From positions 1-64,000 of the forward strand of contig JADNYV010000011.1 of NCBI GenBank assembly GCA_015501055.1: DNA of 64,000 bases. Reading direction: 5' to 3'. A program made the translations under genes and the position numbers. Shown here piece by piece: positions 52,126-63,439 of this stretch. This DNA comes from Mucidula mucida (Eukaryota; Basidiomycota; Agaricomycetes; Agaricales; Physalacriaceae). Positions within the stretch are counted from its first letter, which is position 1, and each line of letters begins with the position of its first letter. The notes below the pieces were generated by a model. That model made no database searches and was not told where the DNA came from. It was given only the letters and a program-made list of their open reading frames with translations.

Positions 52126-52987
52126 CTACTCACCCGCCTCTCGCAAGTTCCTACTTCGCTCTGCAGAATCCCACCGATCCATCCCTCCAAAATTAATCTT
52201 CATCCCCAAAAATGTCATGTTGAACTGAAGCTCATAGACATGCGAGACTTGAGCGCGCCAGCTATCGCCTCTGAAAAAAAAAAAAAAAAGTCATAAGTAT
52301 CAAAAACACAATGGCGCCCTAGTACTCACGTCGCAGTCCCATAGACATCACCCTCTGGATTGACCAGCCTCAAGCAATGATCGTTATTCGACAGACCATC
52401 ATAGACCCAGATCGTGATACCCGAGTACACCTCCTGCCACCCCCCACGATCAACAAGCCTATGCGGCGTCGTGGTCCTTTTCGTTCCAGAAGGCAGCAGC
52501 GGCGCCGGACGCACGTCAACGTCATTAAACAGCCGCAATGCTCTGAGATTCGATATACCCTCGAACAGCGCGCGTTCCTCAGGTAGGGACGCATCGATGA
52601 CTTTGATGAGGAGCCCCGGGCCGTCGTCTTCTGAATCTTCCTCTGCCGCATCGGAATTTTCATCAGGCTCCCCCTGCCCCGCATCCCCGCCCTCGGTGGT
52701 ATTCTCCTTATGCTCTTCCTCTGCCTTTTTCAATTTCTCTAAAAATGAATTCCAAGCGTCCTCATTGGAGAAATCTGTGCGCAGGACAATGCCAGCTTCC
52801 ACATCATCAATGACCTGATCCATTGGATCTTCATCATCTGCGGAAGGATCGTGCTAGCGTTGAGTTGAGAACATGGTACAAATGAAAGGGAGAGTACTAG
52901 CATTACCTGAGCCTCTGATCCTGACGAGGGCTCCGGTTTTGAAGGATTCGAAGCCCAGAACTGGTCTACAGCCCGTAACAACCACAT
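52126..52987 (-). CDS. DUF6924-like protein
   Basis: Three exons on the minus strand. The first starts at 52987 (MWLLRAVDQFWASNPSKPEP) and joins via an intron ending CGCTAG to HDPSADDEDPMDQVIDD. The segment AGIVLRTDFSNEDAWNSFLE matches the DUF6924 pattern of a beta strand and helix with RTDFS. A very acidic linker follows, then LLIKVIDASLPEERALFEGI. A third exon begins after a long T-rich tract (A-run on the plus strand at 52274-52290) and encodes DSWRAQVSHVYELQFNM with TAG at 52126-52128. The domain has no established role that I can state. The start is uncertain because a 5' exon could precede an upstream AG. Confidence 0.62.
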
Positions 52988-53474
52988 ACGACGTCCCTCA
53001 AGCGGATTTTGAACACGAATGTCATCATATGTATGCTAGTATATGTCAACAAGACCCTATTATATCCTTCCAGAAGACGCACGCTGAGAAACCGGGCAAA
53101 CTCAGATCGCATGGTGAAAGCGAAAAGCAAAAAGAATGTCGGACGCGATCACGTGTAATCTCGTCATCACCTAAGAATCCGAATCGACCCTCCAGTCCTT
53201 CAAGCTCCCTCCCTCCCTCCTCCACCCTCGACTGCAACAACCATTATCCCAAACGGAGTGCGTCTACGTCGGATCTCAATAATGCATCGCATGGCCCGGT
53301 CGTCCCGTCTCAGGTCACCTGCTACCCCACCCATCACGCGGGGTGGATGGTGGGGAACTTTGCCATCAGAGAAGCACATCCGACATCGAGCGTGTGCCTA
53401 ATTTGATGTTAACGGAAAGGGCTATAAAGAGCTGTGCGATACTGTTTTTCGCACTTACGGATACACCACCACCC

Positions 53475-55529
53475 ATGGCGCCACTCCAAGGAATCACCGG
53501 TACTTTTTTTTTTCGGTTTCTTGGGACTGTGGTTGACAGATGTGCAGGATCCCAGTTATCGACTGGCAGATGGGCATTCGCCTTTTCGCTTGTTACGTCG
53601 TTGTTCTTCACCTGTAAGCCCGTTATCGATTGCGCCACATCGGAACTTGCAACTCACCTTTTCGTTTTTGTCGTTGCAAGGGGGCTTCGCATATGGGGTA
53701 AGTCCCTCCATTCCATTCTCGCTTAACCTTATGCCCGTTTAACCACCGCTTACCAGCTCCTCGACGTCCTTAACGCCCACTTCCAAACCATTTTCGGCAT
53801 CACGAAAACGCAGAGTACCCTTCTCCAGCTGGCCTACTTTGGTGCCTATCTGGTCTTTGCTCCATTTGCTAGCATATTCGTGAGTGTTTTGAGTTTCCTT
53901 ATCATAACTCTACTGAGCCTGCCGCAGATGAGAAAGAAGGGCTACAAAGCCGGTATCCATTTAGGCTTGACGCTCTACAGTCTTGGTGAGGCGTGGCGGC
54001 TCACCATCCGAAGTAGCATCGTTTCTCATCTCTGTCAGGCGCGATTTTCTTCTGGCCATCCGCAAAGTACCAGAAATATGGCGGCTTCGTGGGGTGTACG
54101 TTCGTCATCGGTGAGCATCCATTCCATCACATGTCTCGTCTAGTCCTTGATGTTTGTCATTCAGGTTGTGGTCTCGCATGCTTGGAAGTAGCAGCCAATT
54201 CCTACATCACTGTACTGGGCACACCAAAGTATGCTGCTGTCCGCCTGAACTTTAGCCAAGCCTTCCAGGGTGTCGCCTCTTTCACAGGCCCGTTAATCGC
54301 TTCGAGATGGTTTTTCACAGGCGCAAACGCCACCAAGCTGGACACGGTGCAATGGTTCGTTCGGTCTCCCGATTCCGAAGCGTGGCGTCCATTTTTCTGA
54401 TCCTGTGATGTAGGGTCTATTTGGCTGTAGCTGGCCTCGGAGTGGTTCTCAACGTCATGTTCTAGTATGCGCAACATGCCTTTGAGCCTATCGAGCTTGT
54501 GCTGATGAGTTTAATGATAGCTTCTGCCACTTGCCTGAAATTACGGAAGAGGCACTTGCTGAGGAAATTCACGAGGTCGGGATTAACAACGATCAAGAAT
54601 CGTTCTGGAAGCAGTACCGCTGTCTTTTCGGCTTTGTCGCACAGACCACCTATGTGTGAGTTCATCTCTAGTCATATCAAGTGCGCGCGCTAATCTTGGA
54701 ATAGAGGCGCACAAGTCGGAGTAGCCTCTTTCGTTGTCAACTTCCTAGTTGACCAAGGCGTCGGTATCGACCATCCCAAAGCAAGTAACATGTTCTCGTA
54801 CTGCCAGATCACTTTCACTGTTGGACGGTAAACTTATCTTTGCACCAGAAACCTTGCTTGATCTTACCTGTTCATTCCAGCTTCGTCGGCGTAGTCATTC
54901 TGAAATATGTTGATCCCGCCTTGGTGCTATCGTTATATGCGTTCTGCTGCAGCCTCTTTTGCTTACTGGTCGCCGAGCTCAAAGGATGGGGTGGCGTTGG
55001 ATGTCTGTATGCGCTATTCTTCTTTGAATCCATCTGCTATCCGGTGCGTATACCTGTTTTCTCAGCGCGTCTGCGCCATTTACATTTCTCGCTCATCGCT
55101 CATAGTGCATCTTCACCTTGGCCACCAAGAACCTCGGTAGACACACAAAGAAAGGATCAGGTCTCATCGTTATGGGTGTTGGGGGTGGCGCCTGGTACCC
55201 ACCCGCTCAAGGCGGTTTAGCCGACAGAGCATACACTCGTCGTTCATACCTCGTACCTCTTTCTGGATACTTGATGATGTTGATTTACGCTGTGTGAGTA
55301 CAGACCAACCCTCGTTTTGCGTATATTAACCATGCGCTTCAGAGGTCTGGTGATCGACCAAGCCACCAAGGACGGCTTCCGATTCCGCAACGTAGACGAG
55401 TTGGTAGAGAAACGTGCGATTGCGTCTGAGATGGGGCTGGCCAAACCTATGGATCCAGAAAAAACACGGTCATCCTCGCATGAGGATGTGAAGGAAAAAT
55501 CGAGTTCAGAGTACATTGACGTAGCTTGA
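53475..55529 (+). CDS. FHS-family MFS sugar transporter (fucose/glucose/galactose permease type)
   Basis: Major facilitator with about 12 membrane segments, probably a proton-coupled hexose or fucose importer. Splicing gives FTWGFAYGLLDVLNAHFQ, the family hallmark in TM1, then KTQSTLLQLAYFGAYLVFAP and FASIFMRKKGYKAGIHLGL. Later segments include LACLEVAANSYITVLG, LNFSQAFQGVASFTGPLI and GLIVMGVGGGAWYPPAQGGL. The start ATG is at 53475. The frame is intact over about a dozen introns, to TGA at 55529. The C-terminus is a Ser/Lys/Glu-rich cytosolic tail. It converges on the GOT1 gene with 70 bp between stops. Substrate is inferred from family only. Confidence 0.9.
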
Positions 55530-55599
55530 TGGTGGGAGATTACGAGACACGCTTTGTGATGATTTGGTTTTTTGTGTATTATTATGAGAATGATGAGCC

Positions 55600-56216
55600 T
55601 CATACAGCGGATGTCCTAGAGCCTGCAACACGGTCTACAACCTGTTTTACGAAATGTTAATTTGAGCAGAGAAGAACGGCGCAGACGTACATCTCTGACA
55701 TAGGGTAGTGAAAGAGCAGTGCCGATAAACGGCAGCTGGCGCATAAAGGTGACAATGACGGGGAAGAAATCGCTAGGCGGTCATGAGCGAGTGCACCAAA
55801 GTGTAAGTTGGTAATAACGCACCCGAATAGATTTAGAAAACCAAAAGTCTCGACGACGACTCCGATGAACGGCCATTTCAGAAAGACGAGAATTATTCCA
55901 CCAATGAAGCAGATCGTTCCGCGTATTTTCTGCTTGCGGGCGAAGAAGTAGAACGTTTTCTGAGGACCGATGATGAGCGTGAGCCCAGACACGAAGAGGA
56001 TCTGAATGGGAATTGGTCAAGAACATGGAAGTAGTAGTCGAAGGCGCACGTTTCCCAAAGCGAGTAAAGCCCCGTCAAAGAACAGCATAACGCCCAGCAG
56101 CATGAACAGCCCGCCAAATGTCGTTAGGGCCACGCCGATTTCTTGTCGCAGTATCAGATATATCGAATGGCGAGCAGAAGTGTTTGCCACGCACTTTGTC
56201 CATCAGAAAGCCACAT
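55600..56216 (-). CDS. GOT1: Golgi transport protein GOT1
   Basis: Small four-span membrane protein acting in ER-Golgi and intra-Golgi vesicle traffic. Exons splice to MWLSDGQKIGVALTTFGGLF, then MLLGVMLFFDGALLALGN, LFVSGLTLIIGPQKTFYFFA and GFLNLFGDFFPVIVTFM-type sequence. The end is VRDVVDRVAGSRTSAV with TGA at 55600-55602. These segments are almost invariant across fungi and animals, so the call is firm. The start at 56216 is supported by the conserved MWLSD opening. Length is the usual 140 residues or so. Confidence 0.94.
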
Positions 56217-57072
56217 GTTGCCTGCAAACGCGTTGAAATGAGGAAGTGGGGATGCAAGGAAAGATGAAGGGTGACCGAAAGCGGAAGGTAGAGGTCGTGT
56301 TCAAATCGTCAGCTGTGTCTAATTTTGGATGGGATCGGGGTAAATTCGCGCGTAAATTTCAAGTTCAATTCGATGTACTTCGTCCCCAACATGATGTGTG
56401 CCGCTGTAAAGAGCACTAGCCTCAGTCCCATACACTTAACGTCTGTACGCAATCACAAGGGTGCCCAAAGCTCTGGTGTGTCTCTAAAGCTCTACTACTC
56501 TATCTGCATCCTGCGAGCTTCTTCAAGCGTATTTACAAGCTTACATCTTCACTGGAGATAGCAGCCTCCGACGAGCACCCAACAGTCCCGTACGTCTCCA
56601 AGTGTTGCAGCAGTGATCTGGAAGTGGTTTACCGCACCTCTTTTAGATTACTTGGACACTTTGACTCCCACCTTTAACGGCCTGTGCTCTCAAGAGAGTA
56701 GACGCCGCTCATACGTAGACACTGTCATCAAAGCGCGCATGTACGTCGTCGCCGGGAGCACTTGACGCGTTGGCAATTTGCTGACTTGAGGACACGTTAA
56801 TCATCGTCCTCTCTCATGGAGGCATGGTACTGGAAACCATAGAGTGCCAGGTTGGTAGAGATGATGGCAAATTGTCTGCCCGGATTCTACCGGACAAGGA
56901 ATGGGCGCACAAATGAGTAGAGCCAACGCCTGCTATGGAAGCTGAAGCGGTCTTGAAAACGGAATGTCGGGAACACTCGGAGTGGGGAGCAAACGTATTC
57001 AATTAGAGTGCACGACTCGTGAAAATAATGATAATAAACAATCAAGCCTCGGCAGTGAGCACTAGAGAAGAA
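56217..57072. other. intergenic
   Basis: About 850 bases without a supported gene. No tRNA, repeat or transposon motif was found. Confidence 0.4.
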
Positions 57073-57820
57073 TTAGCGACGCGAAGGCAATTTTATTGAA
57101 TTGAACACACCAGGGTACTTTCCGGGCGTGCGCTCCTGGCTATCCGAGTACGTTGCTGAGAGTTTGGAACCCTCAAGGACGATACCCTCCTCTGATTGAA
57201 CCGCCGCCAGAGCCTTGTCGGCAGCTTCCTGAGTTTCAAAGATAAGGAAAGCGAAGGGGCGAGGGTATCCAGCAAAAGTAGCTAAGGGTCTCGTAAGCTG
57301 GGAAGGAAACGCGAAAGTAGTGTGCAAGCAACGTACGATGTCTAACGGAGACCTTGCCGAACTGGGAAAACACCTTGGCGATGTCGGTTGCCGACACGCC
57401 AAACTCTGCAGCGATGTTATGCAAGATGAGGCGCGGGCTTTTCTGGTCGTCTACTTGGCGAAACTTTGACCGGGAGTTATTGATCTGCTCTCTGGCAGGC
57501 CCGGCAAAGTTTTGGGCGGCGAGGATTGCTGGAGGGATCTCGAGTGTCTTCTTGGCCATGAGCTTCTCGGCGGCCTCCTGGTCCTTGAAGGTGACGATAC
57601 CATGTCGACCAGTGGGCATTTTCAGCCAAAGGCGCTCGACGTCACCAAATGTAGCCAGGCCCTCTTTGAGAGCTGGGTACGTGATTTTGGAGGTGTTTTG
57701 CTGGATGATTTCTAGGTAGACAGCATTGGTCGGGCCGGACACTGATGCTACACCGCGCGCGCATAGCTGAATGGCAGAGAGGGTGGTGCGAGGCAGACGA
57801 CGGGCGAAGAGGGAGAACAT
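57073..57820 (-). CDS. mitochondrial RRM-type RNA-binding protein
   Basis: Starts at 57820 with MFSLFARRLPRTTLSAIQLC, a clear mitochondrial presequence (Arg-rich, no acids). Two RRM-like domains follow. The first contains GLATFGDVERLWLKMPTGRH and GIVTFKDQEAAEKLM. The second, formed across one intron, contains DIAKVFSQFGKVSV and PRPFAFLIFETQEAADKAL. The C-terminus is GKYPGVFNSIKLPSRR with stop at 57073. Likely role: RNA binding in mitochondrial transcript handling. I cannot assign an orthologue. Confidence 0.82.
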
Positions 57821-58176
57821 GTTGGTCGTCGTAAGGAAGAGACTTTTTTCCTGGTAAAGAGAAAAACGTGATCGAGGTCATTCAGGCTTTGCTACCCTGA
57901 TTGTTCCCACGCTTGGGCCACGACGCGCTTCCTAGGAAATGGTGTTCTCCACGCTACGTAAACCATAGTCGTCATACCATTTCAGTCCGGAGAGTCGAGA
58001 CGCGCTTCCATATCTCACCGGGATGAAAATATTCACTTTCAAATACTTTATGGTCCCACAAGATTACACATCATGAAATTAGGGTTAGGGGCATAATCAA
58101 ACACGCCTTTTCCTGCCTCCGTCCATCACGATTCACATGAATCAAAGGCTATAGCAGCCTTCCCCCCCACCAAACC
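57821..58176. other. shared promoter region between divergent genes
   Basis: Both flanking genes read away from this 356-bp stretch. It contains TTAGGGTTAGGGG at 58079-58091, two units of a telomere-like motif that may act as a telobox. No other site recognised. Confidence 0.45.
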
Positions 58177-59388
58177 ATGGCGCCCAGCGTACCCGTCCAC
58201 GTCCAATTCGCAAAAATCCTCAGTCAGCCCAAGTTTTCCTCCAAATCCCGTGCTTCCGGCGAGTACGACGATGGAACCAAAAAACTACGCCGTATGATCC
58301 TCACAGAGGGTATTCCTTCGGACCAAGTGCGTCCTTCCCAATAGCCATCAGCTAAGACTAAATGAAATACAGGATCCTACACTGCGCCCACGAATATGGA
58401 AAATACTGCTCCGCATAAACGACCTCAAGGCGGACACCTATCTCGATTATGTTGCCCGCGGGCCCTGCGACGTCCGCGAAAAAATCAGAAATGATACTTT
58501 CCGGTATGTAAGCCGACTTTCAAATTAGGCGTGCTCTAATAATGACATTTCAGAACACTTGCAACTGACCGCGGCTTCAAAGAGCGAGTTCGGGAGGATA
58601 TGCTCGTCCGTTTACTCGATGCTTTTGTATGGCGGAATCACGGTCAGCACATCGCCAGTATTTTCCTTGCAAACCGCTCATGTTCGATTAGACCGACAAG
58701 AAAAGCAACAACTCGGGTTCACTTATGTACAAGGAATGAACGTGCTGGCAGCGCCATTCCTGTACACGATGCCCTCGGAGCTCGAGGCATTCTACTGCTT
58801 CTCCAAATTCATAGAGGAATCCTGTCCTCTATACGTCCAACCAACTCTAGACGGTGTACACAGAGGTCTAAAAGTCGGTCGTCTCCCTTCTTCCCCCAAA
58901 TCACCCTAATGTTCGCAGTTACTAGACAAGTGTCTGAAAATTGTAGACCCCGAACTCTTCGACTTTTTACGCAAAAAAAAGTTATCAGCTGAAATATATG
59001 CATTCCCATGTCAGCACCTTTTCTCGGCGGTCTCTGGTCTCATACTGAACGCATCTCAAGCTGTCTTGACTCTCTGTGCCTGTACACCCCCCTTGAACCA
59101 AGTACTCCGACTATGGGACTTTCTTCTCGCGTTCGGCGTCCATCTAAATGTCCTATGTGTAATCGCACAATTACTCCTCATGCGGGAAGAAGTCATGAAG
59201 GAGGCAAGGTAACAATCACTTGATATTCTCCGGAGTGTACACTCACCGTCTTTTCCAGTCCAATGAAACGACTACGAGTATTCCCCGAGCTCGACGCAGT
59301 TCAGGTCATCGGAGTTACGGTCACTTTAGTACGCGACTTGCCTGCCGATTTGTATGATGAGCTCGTAAGGCATCCGTTCGAGCCTTGA
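58177..59388 (+). CDS. BUB2: BUB2/Cdc16-like TBC-domain RabGAP
   Basis: GTPase-activating protein of the mitotic exit/septation checkpoint type. The TBC domain has both catalytic fingers: IRNDTFR (Arg) and FTYVQGMNVLAAPFL (Gln of YVQ). Other conserved parts are SELEAFYCFSKFIEESCPLY, YAFPSVLTLCACTPPLNQVL and RLWDFLLAFGVHLNVLCVIA. The frame is continuous over about seven exons. Starts at 58177 (MAPSVPVHVQFAKILSQPKF) and ends HPFEP with TGA at 59388. Short length (about 310-320 aa) and the Bub2-specific spacing favour Bub2/Cdc16 over other TBC proteins. Confidence 0.9.
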
Positions 59389-59827
59389 GACTGGTTCTCT
59401 ATGTATCATCCTGTTTGCATCTGTACCCATACCTGGACATTACTGCAATATACCCTGTAATAGTAGGAAATTCTGATGGCATTATTGTGTTGAATGTTCC
59501 GCTGGTCATCGTTACCATTCAAGTCAAGTCGGGCATCAATAGAACTTAGGATAACATTCCCATTGTACCATACTACTACTACTATAATATAATGTAGACA
59601 TACTCATAAAGAAAGCAAAGCAAAAACAGGATGGTAATACAATGCACACGTCGTTGAATGAAGACTACTGTAATCGATGATTCATACTTGGATAACTTCG
59701 TGTTGACTGAGAATTTCTCGAATCAGATGGATGTCCAGGCTCCTCGTCGGAACTGCCGTCATCATAAGTGGGTGACATGCCGTCGAGACTTGACAATGGG
59801 AATCAGAACCTATATAAAGAGTTGTCA
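59389..59827. other. intergenic, 3' flanks
   Basis: Convergent 3' ends of the TBC gene and the bZIP gene. A CTA-rich simple stretch lies at about 59570-59587. Nothing else recognised. Confidence 0.4.
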
Positions 59828-60365
59828 CTAATACACACACCTCGGTGACGTGTCATGCCCACTACACAGAATATCTCTCGGAAATCTGGGTGCAGTGTGT
59901 GTGGCGCGGATATCGGAGCACGCCGACGATACCGGCGACGGCATAAACTGCCTTCCGTCTTGCGGTGGGTGTAACATCGGCATCGGCGGCGGGAACGTGT
60001 TTGCCTCTGCGAACACGAGATGCTGGAAGCGTGACAAAGTCTGGGTGACGGCAGACAGGTCGTGCATGAGCTGCGAAGAAGTTTCAACCTGCCAATGCGA
60101 AAGCGAAAGCGACGATTAACTTGAATCTTGGAAGGGAGTTAAGAGCCAAGAAACGCACCACGGCTGGGTTGTGCACGGTTGTCGCGGGCAGCTTTATGCG
60201 CAGAGTGCGCACTTCTTGTCGGAGAGAGTCGTTCTCGTTCTCGAGCGCGCGACATTTCTCTTCGAGGTCAGACACGTACTGGGCGCGCCGCGCGCGATAG
60301 TCGCGTTGTTGAGTGAGTGCTCGGGTCGTAGGAATGGTCAGGTCCTTCTTGCGTCCGCGAGTCAT
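59828..60365 (-). CDS. bZIP transcription factor
   Basis: Nuclear DNA-binding protein of the short basidiomycete bZIP type. Starts at 60365 with MTRGRKKDLTIPTTRALTQQ. The basic region QQRDYRARRAQYV runs into a leucine-zipper-like coiled coil (DLEEKCRALENENDSLRQEV, then RTLRIKL). A single intron joins NPAVV to ETSSQLMHDLSAVTQ. The C-terminal part is Pro/Ser rich (FPPPMPMLHPPQDGR) and ends at 59828. Target genes cannot be read from the sequence. The C-terminus may differ if a short additional intron is used. Confidence 0.78.
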
Positions 60366-61161
60366 AGTGGTGGAGGTTGAGAGTCAGTAGTGCGTTGAGA
60401 GGGGCACGGTTGGAGTGGACGAGGCATCTTATAAGTAAAATGCCCAGAGGGCCTCCTGGTTCCCAAGGTTCTAATTCAAAATTGATCATCAGATTCGATT
60501 CGTTCACCATTTTGACATCGCCATCCACAAGGGACGGAACGTAACCGAAAGCGCCAGTGTCTTGTAGGAGAGAACATCCGGCGAGATCGATGAACCCGGT
60601 GCCACAAGTTATAACCACAGGAGACATAACTTCAGGGTATTCGCAAGTACGCCATCGCCGAAGAATCGACATATTTCGAGACTGCAGAGAAAGGAGACCA
60701 TCCAGAACGTATGGGGACCAAACAGCCGTCCGAGGTATTCCTACACCCAGAAAGACGGTCAACGTCCAAGAAAGAATGCTGGCGAGGCTGGGTTGTGTAC
60801 GGGAGAGGTACACGGGCTTAAGCGGGCGGTCAACATACATATTCAAAATCGTAATCATCATCGAATTCCAATTTGATCTCGGTTTCGCCCTCGGTCACGC
60901 TTTCGGTCACTGGTTGCATTCGAGAGCTCGAGGGTGTGGGTGTGCGGGAAATGCAGTGGCAGGAGTTCTAACTTCTGCGGCGGAAAGGTGGGCACTTGCA
61001 GTCTAGCCTTAAGATGAATGGCTATTACGTCTCTCGGTCAATTGATCAGATTCAGTGACCGGATTAACATGAGTGAATGAACTGTCGAACATTGGATTTA
61101 GTGCTCAACAAGACGGTGAATCCTCCACCTACCTGCAGTGTACACGGGCTCCTATCGTGGG
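60366..61161. other. intergenic, upstream of bZIP
   Basis: A 197-codon frame on the minus strand crosses this stretch and runs into the bZIP gene in another frame. It lacks motifs and I do not accept it as a gene. Possible long 5' leader of the bZIP gene. Confidence 0.35.
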
Positions 61162-62775
61162 TTATACTCCCCAGACTCGCTGCAGCAACAGTTCGAGAAG
61201 AACTGTCGGACCAGGCGTCGTCGTCACGCAATTAACTCTCGCACCAATCATCTTACCAACATCCGCGTTGCTTTCCACTTCAACCTCAGCGGGCATAGCG
61301 GTCGACTCCCAAGGACCGTGCCTAGTCTTGGTTTCATCTAGCGCAGCTTGAACCTCTGCACGGTTGGCCCCCGGGGCGTACGCAGACTCGTCCTCCCGTC
61401 GGTCAATGACCAACATCCCACGAGTGAGTTCACCGTACCTACAATGAAAAAGAAATGGGAAAACGGCAGATAGAATATATCTTACTGACCTCTCTATCTC
61501 GAAAACGCGTCTGCTCGCAGCCCACCCAGGTGCGAGTGACGGAGAAAGCCACGGCGGATTCGCAATCGCGCACCACACGGCGACGATGTCGTGCAGCTCC
61601 ATCGCGTCCTTGCCAAACTGAAGCATAACCTCACGCGTTTGTTCCAAAAATGACGACGTGAAATGTGTAATGGGCTTCTTTCCCACACCCGCCGACAGCT
61701 GTTGGAATGCTGGGTCGACGCGCTTTGTGTACACGGGGAAAGGCAGCTCGTGCGGGGTCGTTATGTCAAGGGGCAAGAGGAGAAAGCGCTCGAGAGGGAG
61801 TCCGAGCTGCGAGGACATAGGTATCAGTAGTTCTTTGACAGCGAATGGGTCAGCAAAGAAGTTAACTACGTTCATGTTAGTTAGCATTGTAATATAAGAG
61901 GCGGCGCATACATACACTCCGCGACGGGACTGGTGTTTCCAGGGACGTCTAACGCTCCGCCCATGCACACGACACGGCCGATACGGTTCCTTACAAGGTC
62001 CCCATCGTGCCGAAGAAGGAGTGCAAGGTTGGTCAAAGGACCCAGAGCAATATATGTTATACTGCGCTCTGGGAATTCGATGATGAGGTCTAGAGAAGTC
62101 TCCAAGGCAGACTTGGTTGAAGGGCGAAGATAAGGGTGATCTTCCGTAACATTGGTAGTGCGTATTTCCGGGTGGCGTTCAGAAATCCCACCGAGGCCGT
62201 CTCTGGACAATTACGTTGAGTTTGGTGTTATTCTTCGTGAAGGATGTCTCACCTCCCATGAAAGTATTGGGCGCTATGCAAGTCTCCCTCTAATGGGCGT
62301 TCACTCCCGGCGACGAGTATCGGTCTTGACGAGGACGAAAAGTTTGTAAATCGTTGCTTGTCCTCGGGGTGATCATTGCAGTGTGTCTCGAGGGCAGCGT
62401 ACAGTTTAAGAATGTTATCGCTGTATATGACCGTTAGTAGCGCCAGACGCATTTACAGGAGCTGAAACTCACTACGAGGATTGAATATCGGTGTTGCCTG
62501 CGACGTATGAGATGCGCCAGTTACGCAACCGGAGTTCTCACCAAATGAAACATTGATGGAGAGGATCTCGAGCTCGGGAGAGGCTAGAGCGAAGAGACTA
62601 TAGACGCAAGCGGTTAGAAGGGGAGGAAGTGGACGTTGAGTCAATCTGGACTTGCATTGCGATGATATCGTCCACACCCGGGTCAGTATCAACTGCGAAA
62701 ATGAACTAGATGAAGATACGAAAGCAGGAAAAGAAAGGACTTACTGATAACAGGTATCCTTCGCTCGACTGACAT
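61162..62775 (-). CDS. inosine-uridine-preferring nucleoside hydrolase
   Basis: Cleaves the N-glycosidic bond of nucleosides for base salvage. The start at 62775 reads MSVERRIPVI and splices to IDTDPGVDDIIA, the calcium-binding DTDPGxDD signature. The second intron (62598-62655) is GC-AG with a GCAAGT donor. Further landmarks are LFALASPELEILSINVSFGN, PILVAGSERPLEGDLHSAQY, FHGRDGLGG, ITYIALGPLTNLALLLRHDG, CMGGALDVPGNTSPVAEFNF and the His-containing MELHDIVAVWCAI. The frame is intact through about seven exons to the stop at 61162. No signal peptide, so it should act in the cytosol. Confidence 0.92.
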
Positions 62776-63439
62776 GGGCGTTGAGAAGAGAGCAAATTCT
62801 GACGCATTCGATCGCTGTATCTGGATAGTTAAGATTATCAGATAAGGCGAATAATCAAGTTCACCTGGTCCCTGGACCTTTGCTGTCCCAGGGAACGTCA
62901 ACGCAGTACTAGCGGTATCGAGCGCGTTGATCTTGGAGCTAATTGACGCTGGCGAGGGTAGACATTCAAAGAACAGAACCACGGAGAGACTGTACGACTG
63001 CCATGATCCATGGGGCCGTCAGCTAAGTAGTAGGCACACGACGGGAGGGAAAGAAACGGAGGACACGAACGACTCTATATATATATACTGCAAAACGCAA
63101 TCTATCCAAATGCGGACGCATAGGCGCAGGAAGTCCTAACGCGGAAAGGAAGAAGCATAGAAGGTCGGGGCAGTGAGCTCATAGTCGCGCAGACGACGCC
63201 GATTTGTCGAATGTTACCGAGCTAACGTTTGGCGGGCACGAACGATGGAGTCTACCATTACTATAGAAGAATACACACTTTTTACTAAAGGGCCCTTTGA
63301 AGAAACACGATGTAATGCTTGCCAAATGGATCCTATCCCATATGTGCTCGAGTTTCTTGATGCCAGTAAAATGCTCTCATACCCAGCTACTCTTTCTTTG
63401 CGTCAAACTGCTCATCTCCGATCAGCAGCCTCAGCCCGC
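62776..63439. other. intergenic
   Basis: Promoter side of the nucleoside hydrolase and 3' flank of the partial gene at the right edge. A (TA)n stretch occurs at about 63077-63088. No gene recognised. Confidence 0.4.

Noticed and set aside
52274..52290. A-run read as the poly(A) tail of a retroposed element
   Set aside because: On the minus strand it is the polypyrimidine tract of an intron directly before an AG acceptor that keeps the gene in frame.
39662..55529. A secondary-metabolite cluster built on the ABC and FHS transporters
   Set aside because: No synthase, P450 or tailoring enzyme lies between or near them. The neighbours are unrelated.
60268..60861. 197-codon open frame on the minus strand
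   Set aside because: It overlaps the bZIP first exon in another frame, has no family motif and no upstream promoter hint. It is best explained as chance frame over a 5' leader.
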